Assembly (NCBI GenBank): GCA_002221725.1
Contig: NJFT01000004.1
Location: 1 to 64,000 of the forward strand
Source of the DNA: Scedosporium boydii
Taxonomy: Eukaryota; Ascomycota; Sordariomycetes; Microascales; Microascaceae
Length of the DNA: 64,000 nt
Direction: 5' to 3'
Shown here: positions 1 to 12,082 of the stretch, piece by piece
Layout of the letters: each line of letters begins with the position of its first letter
Position numbering within the stretch: position 1 is the stretch's first letter
Program-made: the position numbers and the translations under genes
Notes under the pieces: generated by a model
What the model saw: the letters and a program-made list of their open reading frames with translations, nothing else
The model's database searches: none
What the model was told of the DNA's origin: nothing

Positions 1-2822
1 TGGGGGAGGAGAAGACGGGAGGATGCGTGGATCTCGGAGAGGGTCGGGGAGTCGAAAAGGGTTTGGCGCTGGATGGCCGATGCGAGGGCCGAGAGGGCAA
101 GCCAGGCGTGCCGGGGACGTGGGGTCTGAAGAAAGTGTGCGCGGATGGCAGGGGGGAGGACGAAGTGATGAGGGGGGGATGATAGTTGGGTGAGGAGGTT
201 GAGTTGTTTGAGTGTTTCGGTGAGACGAGGTCGACGGGCTTGGGGGGCTTTGATGATGGGTGAGAGCTTGGTTTTAGTTGGACAGATCTGAGGAAGTTTT
301 GCGAGGAAAGAAGGGGGAATTCCAAAGGGGGACACACTAGACTTGCTAACCCACCAGGCACTCGTCACATCTGTAGATAATCTCGCGCCGATGGCGTTTT
401 CGATGGAGATTAAGAGATCAAGAGGAATAGGCGTGTCTGAGAGAAGAGAGGCGACTCCGAGGACATCCGCCAGCTGGTCCCGTCGAGGATGTTCCTCGAG
501 GTCAGCAAGCGCAGAAGTCGCAAGAGCATCAGTTGTGGTGTAGTAGTTGTGGAACGAGAGGCCCTTTTCCCTGATGGCTGCAGCGGTATGGCAGACAAGG
601 GAAGGTCTGTAGTTGAGGCCACGAACAATATCAAACCCAGCTTGTTCTGTTTTCCCAGAAAAGTCAGTCAAACGCAAGAACTCCAGAGAGGATTTGGAGC
701 ACTGGGATTCTCCCTGCCAGAGAATGATCAATATATTACCTTCACACGGATGATGGGTTCTTCCAGCTTCAGCCAAAAGCAGCTCATAAGCCTCTTCTTC
801 CGACCAAATCGGAACCTCCAACCGCCCCATTCCCAACACTCCAATATCAAAGTCCTTCTTCTGTGACACTAAGAGAATCCACCCGTTCAGCGTCAGCGGG
901 AGAAACTCCACCAGATCCGCCACATCGCCGACGTTGTCCAACACCAGCAGCCACTGATCATTCCCCTCCCGTAAAAGCCAGTTAATAACGGCCTTGATGG
1001 ACGAATTCACGGCCACCTGGTCCAGCTGGTTAAAGTCCCTGCCTTCGAGAAGCGAGTCGATATCGGCGAATCCAAGCGCGGCGCGTAGACGGGCGCGGGG
1101 GGTGTCGTCAGAGGGTCCGCCGTCTCCCGGTTGGAGGAGAGCATCGGAGGAGTGGTACTTGGCCCAGTAGTACTCGAAAATAGTGCGGCCCAGCTCGAGG
1201 TAGCTGACGCTTAGTGTCTCACGGCTGGAAGCGTTAAGCCAGAAGACGGGGCGATCGCTCGCCTTGCTAGTGATGCGCGCAAAGTAGCGAGCGAGAAATG
1301 TCTTCCCGACGTCACGGTAACCCGTGAGCGCCACGCAGGCTACGCTGTGGCACGCCGATAGCTTGGTAAACTGCGTCGTCAAGTCTTCGAGGAGGTGGTG
1401 TCTGACGTGATATGGCGATGGAGATGGATACTCGGGTCGGATGTCAAAGTCCGTTCTCAAGAACGAAGCTTGATCGTAGACTTGGAGAGGTTCTGTCAGC
1501 GTCAAAAGACTACTAGCAGCTGAGGCGTTAGTCTTACGGTCGGCGATGCCGGCGATACACTCTGGTGCCAGCCACGAAGGCAGGGAAACTACACCCGACA
1601 GAATGAGGTCGACCCATTCTCTGAGGGCGGTGTAGCCTTCGTCCTGTTTTCCCTTGAATCTCATCAAGTCGACGTGCGAGCGTTGCAGCAACACTCTTTC
1701 CGCGGCTGGCGTCGTGGAGCCAATGTCGACAACCTATGAAAGGAAGTCAGTCGAGCCGGACAGTTAACTACCAACCCCCATCACCCCCAAAACAAACTCA
1801 CCAATTGACCCTTCAGCCCGGCCGTCGGCAGCGCCTCGCAGAAACACACCGACACGGGATGCAGCCTGTCCACAACAGCGTCGAGTCCCCTCAACCCCTC
1901 CTCCAATAGCGCCGCATCAGACCCCCAGCTCTTCTCATCTCTTCCCCTCCCTCTCCTGCCCGCTCCACTCCTCGCTTGCAACAACCGTGAGACATCGCCC
2001 AGAACCCTTTGCAACTGGGCGGGAGCCGGCACGCCAAAGTACACCAAACCGCGCGTGGCAAGAAAGACCCGTCGAGCATCCGCATCCCGACTCTCCTCCG
2101 CGATAATGAGGGCGCGCTGGACAATAAGGCCGCCGAGACTGTGAGAGATGAAGATGATGGGCGGAGGCGTAAGGTTCCTCTGCGCACCGTCGTCGCCGTC
2201 GCTATTACCACCCGCGTACAGCTTCCTTAGCGAATCGAGGAGACGGTCGGCCCGCTCATGAAGAGAATCCCTCACTGACGAAATATTAGGCGTAAGTAAA
2301 TCCGGGCTGTGTCTAAAAGTCAAGATCCTCGCTGTGGGGATGTCACGATGCAAAAGGCTCGTCAACCAGCATGAACCGTCCTGCGCAGATTCCCAATTCT
2401 CGAACCCATCCCCTAATCCATGAACAGCAATAATGCTATACCCCGTTTCCAATCAGTGTTTCCGTTCCGTAGCATAATACAGGGGTGTATACATAGTAAG
2501 ACGGGGGAACAAGAAAAAGAAAAGAGAAAAAAGACGGAAACTGTTTGGTTTCCAGAACTTCGGGGGCTGAGCCCGGAACCAAGAAACCGCCAAAGATCGG
2601 CTCAACTTACTCCACGGTCGGAGCTGACCCGAGAACCGGGTCATGCAGCACCTTCAATTCGGACGTAACCTCAACAGGAACCTCGGCCGACGGATCTAGC
2701 CGCCCAAAAAGAGAGAGGTTCTTGGAGTCGTCATCGTCGTAGTTACGCGGCTCCGGCGAGAGGGCTCTCTTCAGGAGTCGGGTGCCATGGCTGCTGAGGC
2801 GGCGGAGAGACAGCGTTTTCAT
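1..2822 (-). CDS. NLR-type STAND protein: alpha/beta hydrolase plus NB-ARC (3' end outside window)
   Basis: My model has exons 2822-2611, 2435-1802, 1733-740 and 646-<1, with introns 2436-2610 (GTAAGT..TATAG), 1734-1801 (GTGAGT..ATAG) and probably 647-739. The start is the ATG at 2822. After splicing, the early part reads TVDIIAVHGLGDGFENWE, the opening of a SERAC1/DUF676-like lipase fold, and later SHSLGGLIVQRAL supplies the nucleophile elbow. From about residue 417 comes an NB-ARC nucleotide-binding domain: P-loop GYRDVGKT near residue 420 and Walker B WLLVLDNVGD near residue 545. The C-terminal sensor region, usually TPR, ankyrin or WD repeats in this family, lies outside the window. Fungal proteins of this build act in non-self recognition or regulated cell death, which is inferred from the family. 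The last intron is optional, because the frame stays open without it (93 bases, a multiple of three). The domains are secure; the exact exon ends less so. Confidence 0.85.
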
Positions 2823-5800
2823 GGCATTGGAAGATCTAGACCGGATCAGGTTTTTTTCGAAGATGTGGATCTTGTTTCGCCAGGTGATTATTACAGGTAA
2901 AACAGGGAACAAAAGGAAAAAAATTAGGGCCGTCGAAGGCAGGGTATCAATTCTTGTGAAAAAAAAAGGAATAAATCTTGACCAGAAGATGAGACAAGGA
3001 TCGCGATGAAGAACCGTCGTATAAGCAAGCAGCAGGACAATAGAGACAACAGAGACTCGCGTTCCCAGATCTAAAAAAGACGAAAAAGGCCAAGAGATCT
3101 CAAGCGATCGAGAGAAAGATACAGGAAACACCCCAGCGGTTTAATGGCATGCGCCTTCTGCAAGACCTCGAAGGGTGAGAGGGTGAAAGTAAGAAAGAGT
3201 CCCAATGGCTCGGGCACCTCTTTGGGGTGGTTGGACAGACAAAAAAGAATGGCACTGGCCCCAGTTGATAAAAGAGGTTTAAATCGGCGCCACCATTCCC
3301 GTCTAGTTCAGCAAAGCAAGGGGTCCGTCGAGTCGAGCTCGCTGCACAAGGTAAAGACTGGCACCGTCAAATCTAACGAGGCACAGGTTATAAGTTAGAA
3401 CGATCAGACATTTTTCTCCATACGCTAACCTCATTGACTGTCACTCTCTTGCTCGAGTGAGCCAAGTCTCCTGCAGCCACGAAAAGCCTAATCATCTTAC
3501 TTGGTTGCAACAGGTGAGAGTAAGTAGTAGCATACTTCGTAGCCTGCGAAGCATGTACGTCCTTGTAGTAAGTAAATAATGTGGTGTACACTACTGTACG
3601 TATGCGTACGAGGCAGCATGCTACCCTCATTGCAGGGGCCGGAAATGGGACAGAGATATCTCATTGTCCCCACCGAGGGGACGTCGGGGAGTGAACTATG
3701 GGATGCACATTGTGCGTGGCCATCTGTGACTGGGTTGCCGAAAATCGAGGTGGCGGTCGAGAAGAGTCCCCGCTTTGCAGCAAATGCAGCAGAGTCTCAA
3801 TTCCCATGACGAAATTTCGATAGAGATCATGTTCCTATCCTGCCTCGATCTGAACTGCCGAGTCATCTCTCGAGGCAGAGACACCGAGGCCAAGTTTTGA
3901 GTTTCCTGCCCTGACCGCCATGAATTTGTGCAAATGTCGGATCGAGCTTAGATGGTTATCGAACGGTGGGTGCGTGTAAATGATGATGGGATGACGAGCG
4001 CCAACTTGAGTGCTTCTCCCTGAAACGGTTTAGATTGGCTTCCCCTTTGGGCAAAGATTGGAGAATAGAGGAGTCTGGACAAGTCAAGCTGGCGCTTGGG
4101 ACCCGAATCTTCCAGCAGATGAATCCACAGTCAGTTCGATTCCTGTCATTTTTGGTGTGGTTAATGTCGTAGTGTTCCTGCAACCTCCCGGACCGGTAAT
4201 GCGACGCTGGAAAGGGGTCTCGTTAATGAGGGAATTTAACCCTACATAGTGCGGTTGCATTCGAGCGACGTGGGTAATTAGTGGTGATATTGCGCTGCGC
4301 CTATCAATGGACACGTCTGGTAGAGTTTTGAAGACCATCGGACGTACTTCGCACTTGTTGGCATATCGTCCCACCCTGTGTATAAGGAATAGAAGACATG
4401 TTTTCTCCCTGACTGAGAGGGGACGGCGAAAAGCGCGGAGAGAAAAATGTCCGTCTCTTCCAGAATCTCGGCACCCAATTTTCCGGCATTCGGAAACAGC
4501 ATCTTGCTCGTAGTGATGCGTACATACTTGTCAGTACGAAAGACACCAGCTCGTGGCTCAAACCAGACAAGCGTGGCGCCCCTCTCGTACCCACCGAGAA
4601 CGCACATCTAGACAGTGACCAATCGTAGTCATAGCCCCGGCCCCTCGTCAGCCCCAGCGCTTTTCTTCCTCCCCGTTATCCTTCACAACGCACTGCGCTC
4701 AGTAGAATCGTGCACGTTTTTCTGGGGCATGCCCTCTGTCTGCCGCCTCTCACCTGGTGCTTCGGCACGTTCAGCTCGAACAGACCTGGTCCTTGATCTT
4801 CGTTCGTAAGGCCAAAAAGACAGACACCCACGTTGTTCTTTCCATTCCAGGTCTCAGGAGCAGCTACCTCGCCGGGAGGGACTGCTCCCAGAACAGTCGA
4901 AGAAGCACCCAGCAAGCGCAAAGGTTCTTTTATCCAGCACAAAACAAGGGCTGCCTCTATCTTCATCCCCTCTCCGCTAACGCTGGACAAACCCATCCTT
5001 TGTGCAAGGAGAGTGGGTTCAGAGCGCCAGTCAATAGATGTTCCCCACTGTATCCCAACCCCCGCCGAAAAGTCGAAAGCTCCAACCTCTCCTCCCTTCC
5101 TAAGCCCTCGAAACCGCGGCTTGTAAAATTCAACTCATCACTCCAGCATTCAGTGAATGTGTCAGAGACGAGGGCCGTTTCGTGATAGTCGTAGATCTCT
5201 TGTTTATGAACACAATCGTTAACAGCCCCCCCTCCTATGAGAGTCGTTTGAGTCGGCATGCAGCGTGTTAGTTATCTTAGATATTCCCAACCAGCGATTC
5301 GTCGCCACGAGGAAGGAAGCCCACCATGCGTCCTGGAGACTTCGGCGATAAAGTAGTCACGTCATCGGTATATCCGTCATCTAGACAAGACAGTTGGGCG
5401 CCAAAGGCGTAGATGATGAGGCCCACAGCTGCAAGAAGCATGGCGCGAAGCATGTCGCTGAGGTGCTTCTCCGCTTCCTGTATGCCGGCGTTGCGGGGCG
5501 CAAAAGCGAGCTGAAAGGTGGTTGCAGGAGAATCCGTTCGAACAGAAGGGAGCAGAAACTTCCGGGTCCAGCAACGACCCCCACTGATCTCTAGAGCTGA
5601 GTGATGCCGTACTTTTTTCTCTCTCTCATACATAGAATGCGAAATCCACACAACTTTGTGGCTGGATTCTCTGGTCATCATAACTCAAGAAAACTCGACA
5701 GAGGTGACGAACAACGACACACACCCGAGAAAAAAAGGAAAGAAAACAAAAAACAAGCATATAAGATGCAAACTAGGATCGTATTCTTAGGTATCTAAAA

Positions 5801-6213
5801 AGTCGCTTCATACAAGGCCCTTATCCTGACTAGTCTGGAGCTATTCCCATGCCGCGCCTAAACCTCAAACGCCATGCTTCCGTCAACCTGTATCAATTCG
5901 AAGACTTGCTGATGAGAGTGAATGAAAAAGGAAATAATTCAAAAAAAAAAAAAATATGAATACAGGGAATGCTCATATGCCGGTACAGGTTGGTTTGCCC
6001 TTGCCGATCGGCCATGAGTGACCCGCGCTTGTGCTGGTGGGCAAACGGGTTTGTCCCCGGAAAACGGGCACGGCTGGTACTCAGTCTCGCAAAAGCAGTT
6101 GGTGAAAACAATTGTTGCTTTCAAGGTTCGAATGGTCGCTTCTCCGTGGAGCAGGGCCGAGTATTTAGGGCTCTTTCGTCTATTTTGCCTTTTCTCGATA
6201 TCCGGTTCGCCGT
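2823..6213. other. intergenic stretch, no supportable gene
   Basis: The right flank of the NLR gene is its leader and promoter. Several overlapping frames of 60-140 codons exist on both strands around 4.6-5.7 kb. None has a recognisable motif, a clear codon pattern or a convincing splice structure. Motif copies related to TACTTCGTA occur at 3533-3541 and 4344-4350. Confidence 0.5.
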
Positions 6214-7044
6214 CTATACCGACTCCCAATCCATGGCATCAACCATGAAGCTCCAATCCACAACTTCTACTTCCTTGTCGGTAGCGATAGCCTCATTGGC
6301 AACTCGCTGTTGGGCAAGCTCGTAAGCCTCCTGGAAAGCGTCAAGAATCGTGCCGGTGATCCTCTCGACATCATACTCGGCAAGCGACATTTCCCCAATG
6401 CCCTTCGCCGCGTTGTCGTCTAGATACTTCCACCTATTCCTCATCTCCTTAGCCTTGGCGAGGCAGCGCCTGACTTCGCCCTTGCCCAGCACAGGATGGA
6501 GCTCGTTATCCGGGGAATCGAGAGCCGCCAGCACATTATGATGATAAGCATGGGCGCCGTCCCTCAGCATCGGCCCAGAGCCGTTGCCTGAGATCGGGTC
6601 CCTCGTCACGACGATGTCAAAGATTCCCAAGAGGTGCACGAGGGCTCGCTCAAGCAGCATGTAAAACTCGTAGAAGTCGAGCTTGAACATGGTCTCGTAC
6701 TCTGCGCGCTGCGCGTGACCGAGACGCGGGTCGCTGGCCCGGAGGAACCCGTTGGAGAGGTGCAGGAGCTTCCAGCTTAGGCGCTTGGCGATCTTCTCGA
6801 AGCGCTGCATCTCGTAGCTGTGGTGGGTGGCGGATGGCGCGTCCGAGGGTGGTCGCTCGGGGGTTTGGGGGACAATGGGGTTCACTGTGGGGGTGAACCT
6901 TCCTGCTGTGAGGGTGGCATTGGTTACAGCTGTGGCACTGGTGCCTATTGTAGATGTCGTGGCAATGGAGCTAGATGAGGCCCATCTCGAGTTGTTCAGG
7001 CCTCTAGCAGGTCGGAGGGGATTAGGGATGCCATTCCGGCCCAT
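6214..7044 (-). CDS. protein of unknown function, 276 aa
   Basis: Single exon from the ATG at 7044 (MGRNGIPNPLRPARG) to the stop at 6214. The frame is open upstream to a TTG at 7062, but the ATG is the natural start. The first 80 residues are low in complexity and rich in S, T, A and P. From about residue 80 to the end the protein looks folded and helical, with segments such as ETMFKLDFYEFYMLLERALV and AKAKEMRNRWKYLDDNAAKG, and it ends DAMDWESV. There is no signal peptide or membrane segment. I do not recognise the family. The look is that of a lineage-conserved fungal hypothetical protein with a disordered head and a helical body. The neighbouring phosphatase gene is on the same strand 1.1 kb away, which says little about function. 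Confidence 0.75.
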   Translation of the reverse strand: MGRNGIPNPLRPARGLNNSRWASSSSIATTSTIGTSATAVTNATLTAGRFTPTVNPIVPQTPERPPSDAPSATHHSYEMQRFEKIAKRLSWKLLHLSNGFLRASDPRLGHAQRAEYETMFKLDFYEFYMLLERALVHLLGIFDIVVTRDPISGNGSGPMLRDGAHAYHHNVLAALDSPDNELHPVLGKGEVRRCLAKAKEMRNRWKYLDDNAAKGIGEMSLAEYDVERITGTILDAFQEAYELAQQRVANEAIATDKEVEVVDWSFMVDAMDWESV

Positions 7045-8172
7045 CTTGTCAGTCTGTGTCAAGGGATTGAACGGGGGGGTAAGGGAGAGAGGGAGCAGGA
7101 GCTAATGCTGTTTGTAAGTACAACTAGGATTAGGTAGAATGTGGGTGCTCTGGGGTATTAGTGAGATACGTAAGAGAGGCGGGGGCTTGCGGAAAGGATG
7201 AGATGGGATGAAGGAAAGGAGAGGATATGTAGAATGTTGGTTATTGAGATGATGAGTTTGAGATGTTGGGAGGGGATAAAGGACAATGGGAGGTCACAGA
7301 AACAAGATGAGCATTGAGGGAGATATGAGGTAAGATTAAGGACAAAGGAAAGAGCGGATTGAGGATGGATCGAAAGTGAGCCCACTTGGGATCTGAATTC
7401 TCATCGAGGAGAGGAAACTGCGATTTGATCTTGATGCTTCCGATTGCCGCTCATGGCCTGGCAAGCGGGCCTGGCGCAGCACATTTAACAAGCATAGAAT
7501 TTGGCGCTGCATCATTGATTTCGGTTGACGAATTAGGTAATCGTCTGGACCACAGCATCGCCGACATCAATCATCCTCAGTTGTTCTTTTCCCCTTTTGG
7601 TCAAATACACTCGTATATAGTTCTGCAAAGGCGCCTGAGGCATATTCAATAGCTCCTGCTTTCTCTACTGTTTCTCCTCCTTTGGATACAATTGTACGTT
7701 AGGCTGAGAGATGTACGAAGTGTAGCAGGAGGAACACCAGACGAATTGGGCCTCTGAATGTATTTGTCACAGGTTGACGACGAGCAAACTGCTACCGTTA
7801 CAATGTCTACTTCGTAGAGAGATGAGTATGAGCCTGAGTGTCGAATAAGCTACTAAAGTTACAGAGCGCTAAAACAAAGTATGGCCTTTTTTTCCCATTT
7901 TTCCCATCCCAAAAAACTCGAATCCGATACATTGATGATGCATGCATATCCCATAAGACCATTGAATCCTCTCCTGCTGTGTAACGCCGTGGTATATCCT
8001 ACCTCAACCATGAATGAAGAAGAAAAAAAAAAGAACGCTGCTGTTAGGGACATGTACGTCTGCGCCTTGTGCCCAGGCTGTCAGTATATATATGTATAGG
8101 GGATAGAAGACCCCCATTTCCCCGTCACGACCTCTCTCGAAAAGGCCACCCTTAATGAGCGAGTGAGAGAGG
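7045..8172. other. leader/promoter of the 276-aa gene and 3' flank of the DCR2-type gene
   Basis: Noncoding. The part next to 7045 is purine-rich on the plus strand (a pyrimidine-rich leader on the minus strand), typical of a fungal 5' leader. Copies of TACGAAG/CTTCGTA occur at 7713-7719 and 7809-7815. Nothing else recognisable. Confidence 0.5.
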
Positions 8173-10090
8173 CTATACTGGCGGTCCGTCCCTCTCCGCC
8201 TGTTCCTCCTCCATGGTTGGTCCGACGGGGCGGCCGCCGTCGACAATAATTTGCTCGTCGACGCGTTTCGCAAGCTCTTCGGGCTCTCCGTGCTCGATCC
8301 GCTTCCACGTCGTGATACGCGAAACGTTGGCGTCCACCTCGAAGACGCGGACTCTCCTGTTGTAGCCGCCGTAGCCGGCATATCCTCCAAAGCCTGAGCC
8401 ACCAGCGTAGCACATCCATAGTGCCGGCCTCTGTTCTTCTTCGCCTTCGGTTGATAGCATGCAATAGTCATTGACGTGGTCACTAGGATTGTGTGAGAAA
8501 CATCTCAACGTGTGCGGCGGCGAATGAAAAGAGGTAATGCTACTTACTGTCCACAGCTGACCATAACGACACCCTGTTCCACGAGGGCATCCCGGAACCC
8601 AGAATTATACGCTGGCGCCGTGACGTACTCCCTCCATGCGCCCTTCCAGAACCTCTGAACTCCGATGTACTCGGGAAGAGGAATGTGAATAAAGGCGAGG
8701 TCCATGTGGATATGAGTGTATTCCTTATGAGCCGGTTTGAGCCCCGATGCGGTCCTCTTGAACCATTCGATCTGGTTTGGCCTGAGCCAGTCATAGCCGG
8801 GGTATTTCTTCTCATTGGATGAGTAGGCGTGGGTATCCAGCATATACAGGGTCAGCGCAGAGTGGTCAGAACTTCCTCGGGCCAAGATCTCAATGAAGTA
8901 ATTGCCAACACCATCTACATCTTCCGGTCCGGCCGCGGAAAGTGAGTAGGGTAGGGATTCGACGATGGACATCTGCGCTTGTCGTGACAACGTCTGCTCA
9001 TCGTCGTGGTTTCCGAAGATCGTGACGTAGGGGATCTTGCGCTTGATTGCGATTTGTGCATATTTGAAGATGGCCTGTACCCAGAGTTAGTATTGGGTCC
9101 ATGCTTCTCACATACTGGCCGACCAGTTATAAAGAAAAAAAAAAGACTCACTGTCTGTGCATCCGGAGAGGTGTCGCCATTGACTTGGTCACCGCTAAAG
9201 ACGATAAGATCGGGCTTCTCTTCGTCGATAACCTTAGAGACAAAGTCCAGGGTCCTGGGGTCGGCTTCGCATTTCCCGCCCTGGTAACTGTCTGGGATAG
9301 CCTCCCGACACGCGCCCGGCCCCGTGCTTAGATGAAGATCCGAGATCTGTATAATCTTAAACTTCCCATTATCCTTGATTCGAGGAACAGGCTTAGCAAT
9401 CTTCTTCGGTCTCCCTCGCCGCACTGTGATGTATGTCCCAGGAATGCCGGAAGCCGAATCGAGGAGCAGCCGGGTGCCGACAATGCCCCATCCCTCACGC
9501 GCCTCCACTGCGTCATCTCCGAACAGAACATCCACAGCCGTGACAGCCTTGTTCGAGTCGCTGGCAAACCTGCTAGTCGATCGCTTGATCCAGAGACCGC
9601 ATGGGCGGGATTCCCACTTTTCGTTCGCCTCGAGCTGGCCTCCAGATGCGGCACTGGGGTCAAGCCGTCCGACGGAAAGATCTATGACGACCTTGTCATC
9701 GTCGGTGAGATCCTCCTCCTTCTTTCTCTTGACGTGCAAGTACGCCGTTGATACCCAGGCCTTCCCTAGGTATAGGTCCTTGTCGATGCGCTGCCATATC
9801 TTCGGATCTAGGTCGCAGGAGGAAAAGGGGTTGACGGAGGAGCATTGTGTGATTGTTATGTCGGTTACTACGTGGCCTTGATTGTGCTGTGGCATGTACG
9901 CATGGAGAGATGGTGGTAAGACGCGGTAGTTTCGGTCGAGGAAAAGGAGGGCGATGGAGAATAGGATTGTCGCGATGAGGAGCTGGACTGCCGTCCGTAC
10001 CTATTGCAGAATTCCATGCGTTAACAAGGCACTTTGCTTGTCAAGCAGAGCACAAGGGAAAGCGCGAATACTCACAATACGTCGAGCCAT
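8173..10090 (-). CDS. DCR2: membrane-anchored calcineurin-like phosphoesterase, DCR2 type
   Basis: Four exons: 10090-10076, 10000-9152, 9074-8548 and 8482-8173 (566 aa), with introns of 75, 77 and 65 bases. The first exon encodes only MARRI. The second opens with a hydrophobic segment (QLLIATILFSIALLFL), so this is probably a single-pass protein with its catalytic part beyond the membrane. The metallophosphoesterase motifs are complete: ISDLHL near residue 225, FSGDQVNG, FGNHDDE near 309, a histidine in FIHIPLPEY, and CGHDHVND near 463. The last motif is rebuilt exactly by the final splice (GGA CA|T GAC CAC). Yeast Dcr2 is a phosphatase linked to Ire1 dephosphorylation and cell-cycle start. 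The assignment rests on architecture and motif spacing. The gene is divergent from the SAP-domain gene, with 852 bases between the starts. Confidence 0.9.
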
Positions 10091-10942
10091 GGCGGAGAGG
10101 GCCTGCTACTTTCTCCGAAGAATGATCTCGTAAAGTCCAGCGTAGCCGCGTTCAAAGGGAGATGGTACGACTCCGAGGTGTTCGTGAGCAACAGGGTGTC
10201 AGATGCCGAAACACTACTCCATAACGTTGCCAGCAATGTTTCGACTCGGCTCCGAAGCCACAGAAAATAGGCTTGTTAAACCCTGATGAGAGACAACCGA
10301 ATTATTGTTGCTCCTTTGACAAACGTTTCATAGGACGTCTGTCTCCTTCCTTCGGTTTTGTCGTAGATGTTTGAAAAGGAGTAAGTGCCAAGACCAAGTT
10401 CTGGTCTACAATTGCACGAAGTAAGGACGATATAATACTGAGCAGTATTACCTTTACTTTATGTCGACTCAATAGTGTACACAGTTTTGCACCAACACCT
10501 CATGCAGTGGCTGCTGCCAACTGGCAGATCCGATTAGTCATGTCCGGGGAAGTCCTGATTGGGAAAGAAAGAAATAATGGTCCGTGCTTCGATCCTAGCC
10601 TTACTGAGAGTCGTAGCGGTACCTGGGTACCTCAGCTTGCTGGCTGAGCTGCACGCGGCAAATCGCCCAGTCGCGCCCATCTTTTTTTTCCTTCAGTTTC
10701 CCTCGTTCCCAGACATTTCCAATTCTTACCATTGTCATTTCCAATTCTCAACCACCCGTCGTGTATCTATCTGCAGCAGCTTGAAGAGGGTCGCGGCGTC
10801 AAATTTTCCTTGTTGAAGCAGTTATTTCTGCTTTCTCCCCCCTTCCCGTCCCGTTCCAGTGCAGCCTTCTGCCTGGATCCCACCCGCCACCTCCCCCCCA
10901 AGGCCTCGCCGAAGTCATCCTCTTTCTCGACAAAAGGAAAAA
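10091..10942. promoter_or_regulatory. divergent promoter region of the DCR2-type and THO1-type genes
   Basis: An 852-base noncoding interval between two divergent starts. The 250 bases before the ATG at 10943 are strongly pyrimidine-rich on the plus strand (runs of CTTTCTCCCCCC type), a usual fungal leader. No clear TATA box is visible near either start. Confidence 0.6.
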
Positions 10943-12004
10943 ATGGAGTACACGTCGATGAAAGTCCCCGAGCTCCGGAAGCTCCTGCAGGAAAGGAGCT
11001 TGCCCGTGACCGGAAACAAGGCGGATCTTGTCGCCAGGCTGCAGGAGAATGATAAGAAGACTGCTCCAGAAACCCAGTCAGGTAAGATTGTCGCTTGTGG
11101 TTATTTCCTTTGTCAAATATCAAGCGCACATTCCAGATTCCTTTAGGAGCATGTGCCGCTTCTACATGTCTAACTGCGCTTTTGCGTCCTGGTCTCATGT
11201 CCCTGTTTCTGTGGACATTTCGCGTCAGCGTCCCTTGTCGCTCTCTCGCTCCCCTATTCCCATTGCCCCTCTTCTGGTGGAAACTACGGGCTTGTGGATT
11301 CATTTGTCAAAATGTCCATGTCGAACGATGATACTGACCCATATCGTACAGCTGAAGATGAGATCGACTACTCAGACGACGATGTAGCTATCAATACCAA
11401 GAAGGATGAGGCTACCACCGAGGCCGAGAAGCCAGAGGCCGCCGAGACCAAAGCCGCCCCCGCTGAGGTTGCCAAGGAGGGCGAGGCCGCCGATGCTGTC
11501 GCTGACGCTCCTGCTGCGGCCACCGAGGACGTTGCCAACGGAGAGGCCTCCGCCGATGCCCCTGCAGCTGCCGACGATGCGGCCGCTGCCGAGAAGTTCG
11601 CCCTCAACCTCCCCCCCACGTCCGCCGAAGACGAGGCTAAGAAGCGCGAAGAGCGCGCCAAGCGCTTCGGCCTAGTCGAGGACGACGACGAGCGCAAGAA
11701 GGCGGACCGAGCCAAGAGATTCGGAATCGACTCGTCCTCCCTGGCCACCTCCCTCGACTCCGCCCTCCCCGGTCGTCCCCTGAAGCGCGGCCGCGCTCGT
11801 GAAGACGACGGTGGCGACAACAAGAAGAGACAATCCAACAATCGCCGGGACAACAGGCGCCACGGTCGCGGTCGCGGTGGCCGCTTCAACAACCGCCGGA
11901 CTGGCGGCGGGAGGTCCGAGGGCGGCGGCGGCCGCTCGATTCTTTCGGACCCCTCTGAGAAGGCGAAGGCTGAGGCTCGTGCTAAGCGGTTCGGATCGGG
12001 CTAG
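10943..12004 (+). CDS. THO1: SAP-domain mRNA-export protein, THO1/SARNP type
   Basis: Two exons, 10943-11081 and 11352-12004 (263 aa), with a 270-base intron (GTAAGA..TACAG). Residues 1-40 form a SAP domain (MKVPELRKLLQERSLPVTG, then KADLVARLQ), a DNA/RNA-binding helix pair. An acidic Ala/Glu/Pro-rich linker follows. Then come RAKRFG motifs near residues 149, 166 and 256, and an RGG-rich stretch (GRGRGGRFNNRR) between the second and third. Yeast Tho1 and human SARNP act in nuclear mRNP assembly through the helicase Sub2/DDX39B, and the repeated RFG-containing motifs are thought to be docking sites. The annotated end is the TAG at 12002-12004. The same frame then runs on for 25 codons with another KKRFG motif (see the next entry). 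The family assignment is firm; the true C-terminus is not. Confidence 0.88.
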
Positions 12005-12082
12005 GTTTCTGGTCAGGATTCCGCTGTGCTGGAGAAGCGAAAGAAGCGTTTCGGGCAGGTCGAGGCTTATCCGTCTGCGTGA
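12005..12082 (+). other. in-frame extension past the THO1-type stop codon
   Basis: Directly after TAG (12002-12004) the frame stays open for 25 codons to a TGA at 12080-12082. It includes LEKRKKRFGQVEA, a further copy of the basic-RFG motif seen three times in the protein. Readthrough, a recent nonsense mutation, a sequence error or an edited codon would each explain it. No intron of normal size can remove the stop. Confidence 0.6.

Noticed and set aside
717..739. A 26-base intron in the NLR gene (GTAATA..GGCAG)
   Set aside because: Too short for fungal splicing; the 93-base intron 647-739 with a CTGAC branch point is more credible.
4676..4996. 106-codon minus-strand frame with a hydrophobic start, a possible small secreted protein
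   Set aside because: The start is weakly hydrophobic only, the other strand is equally open, and there is no conserved cysteine pattern.
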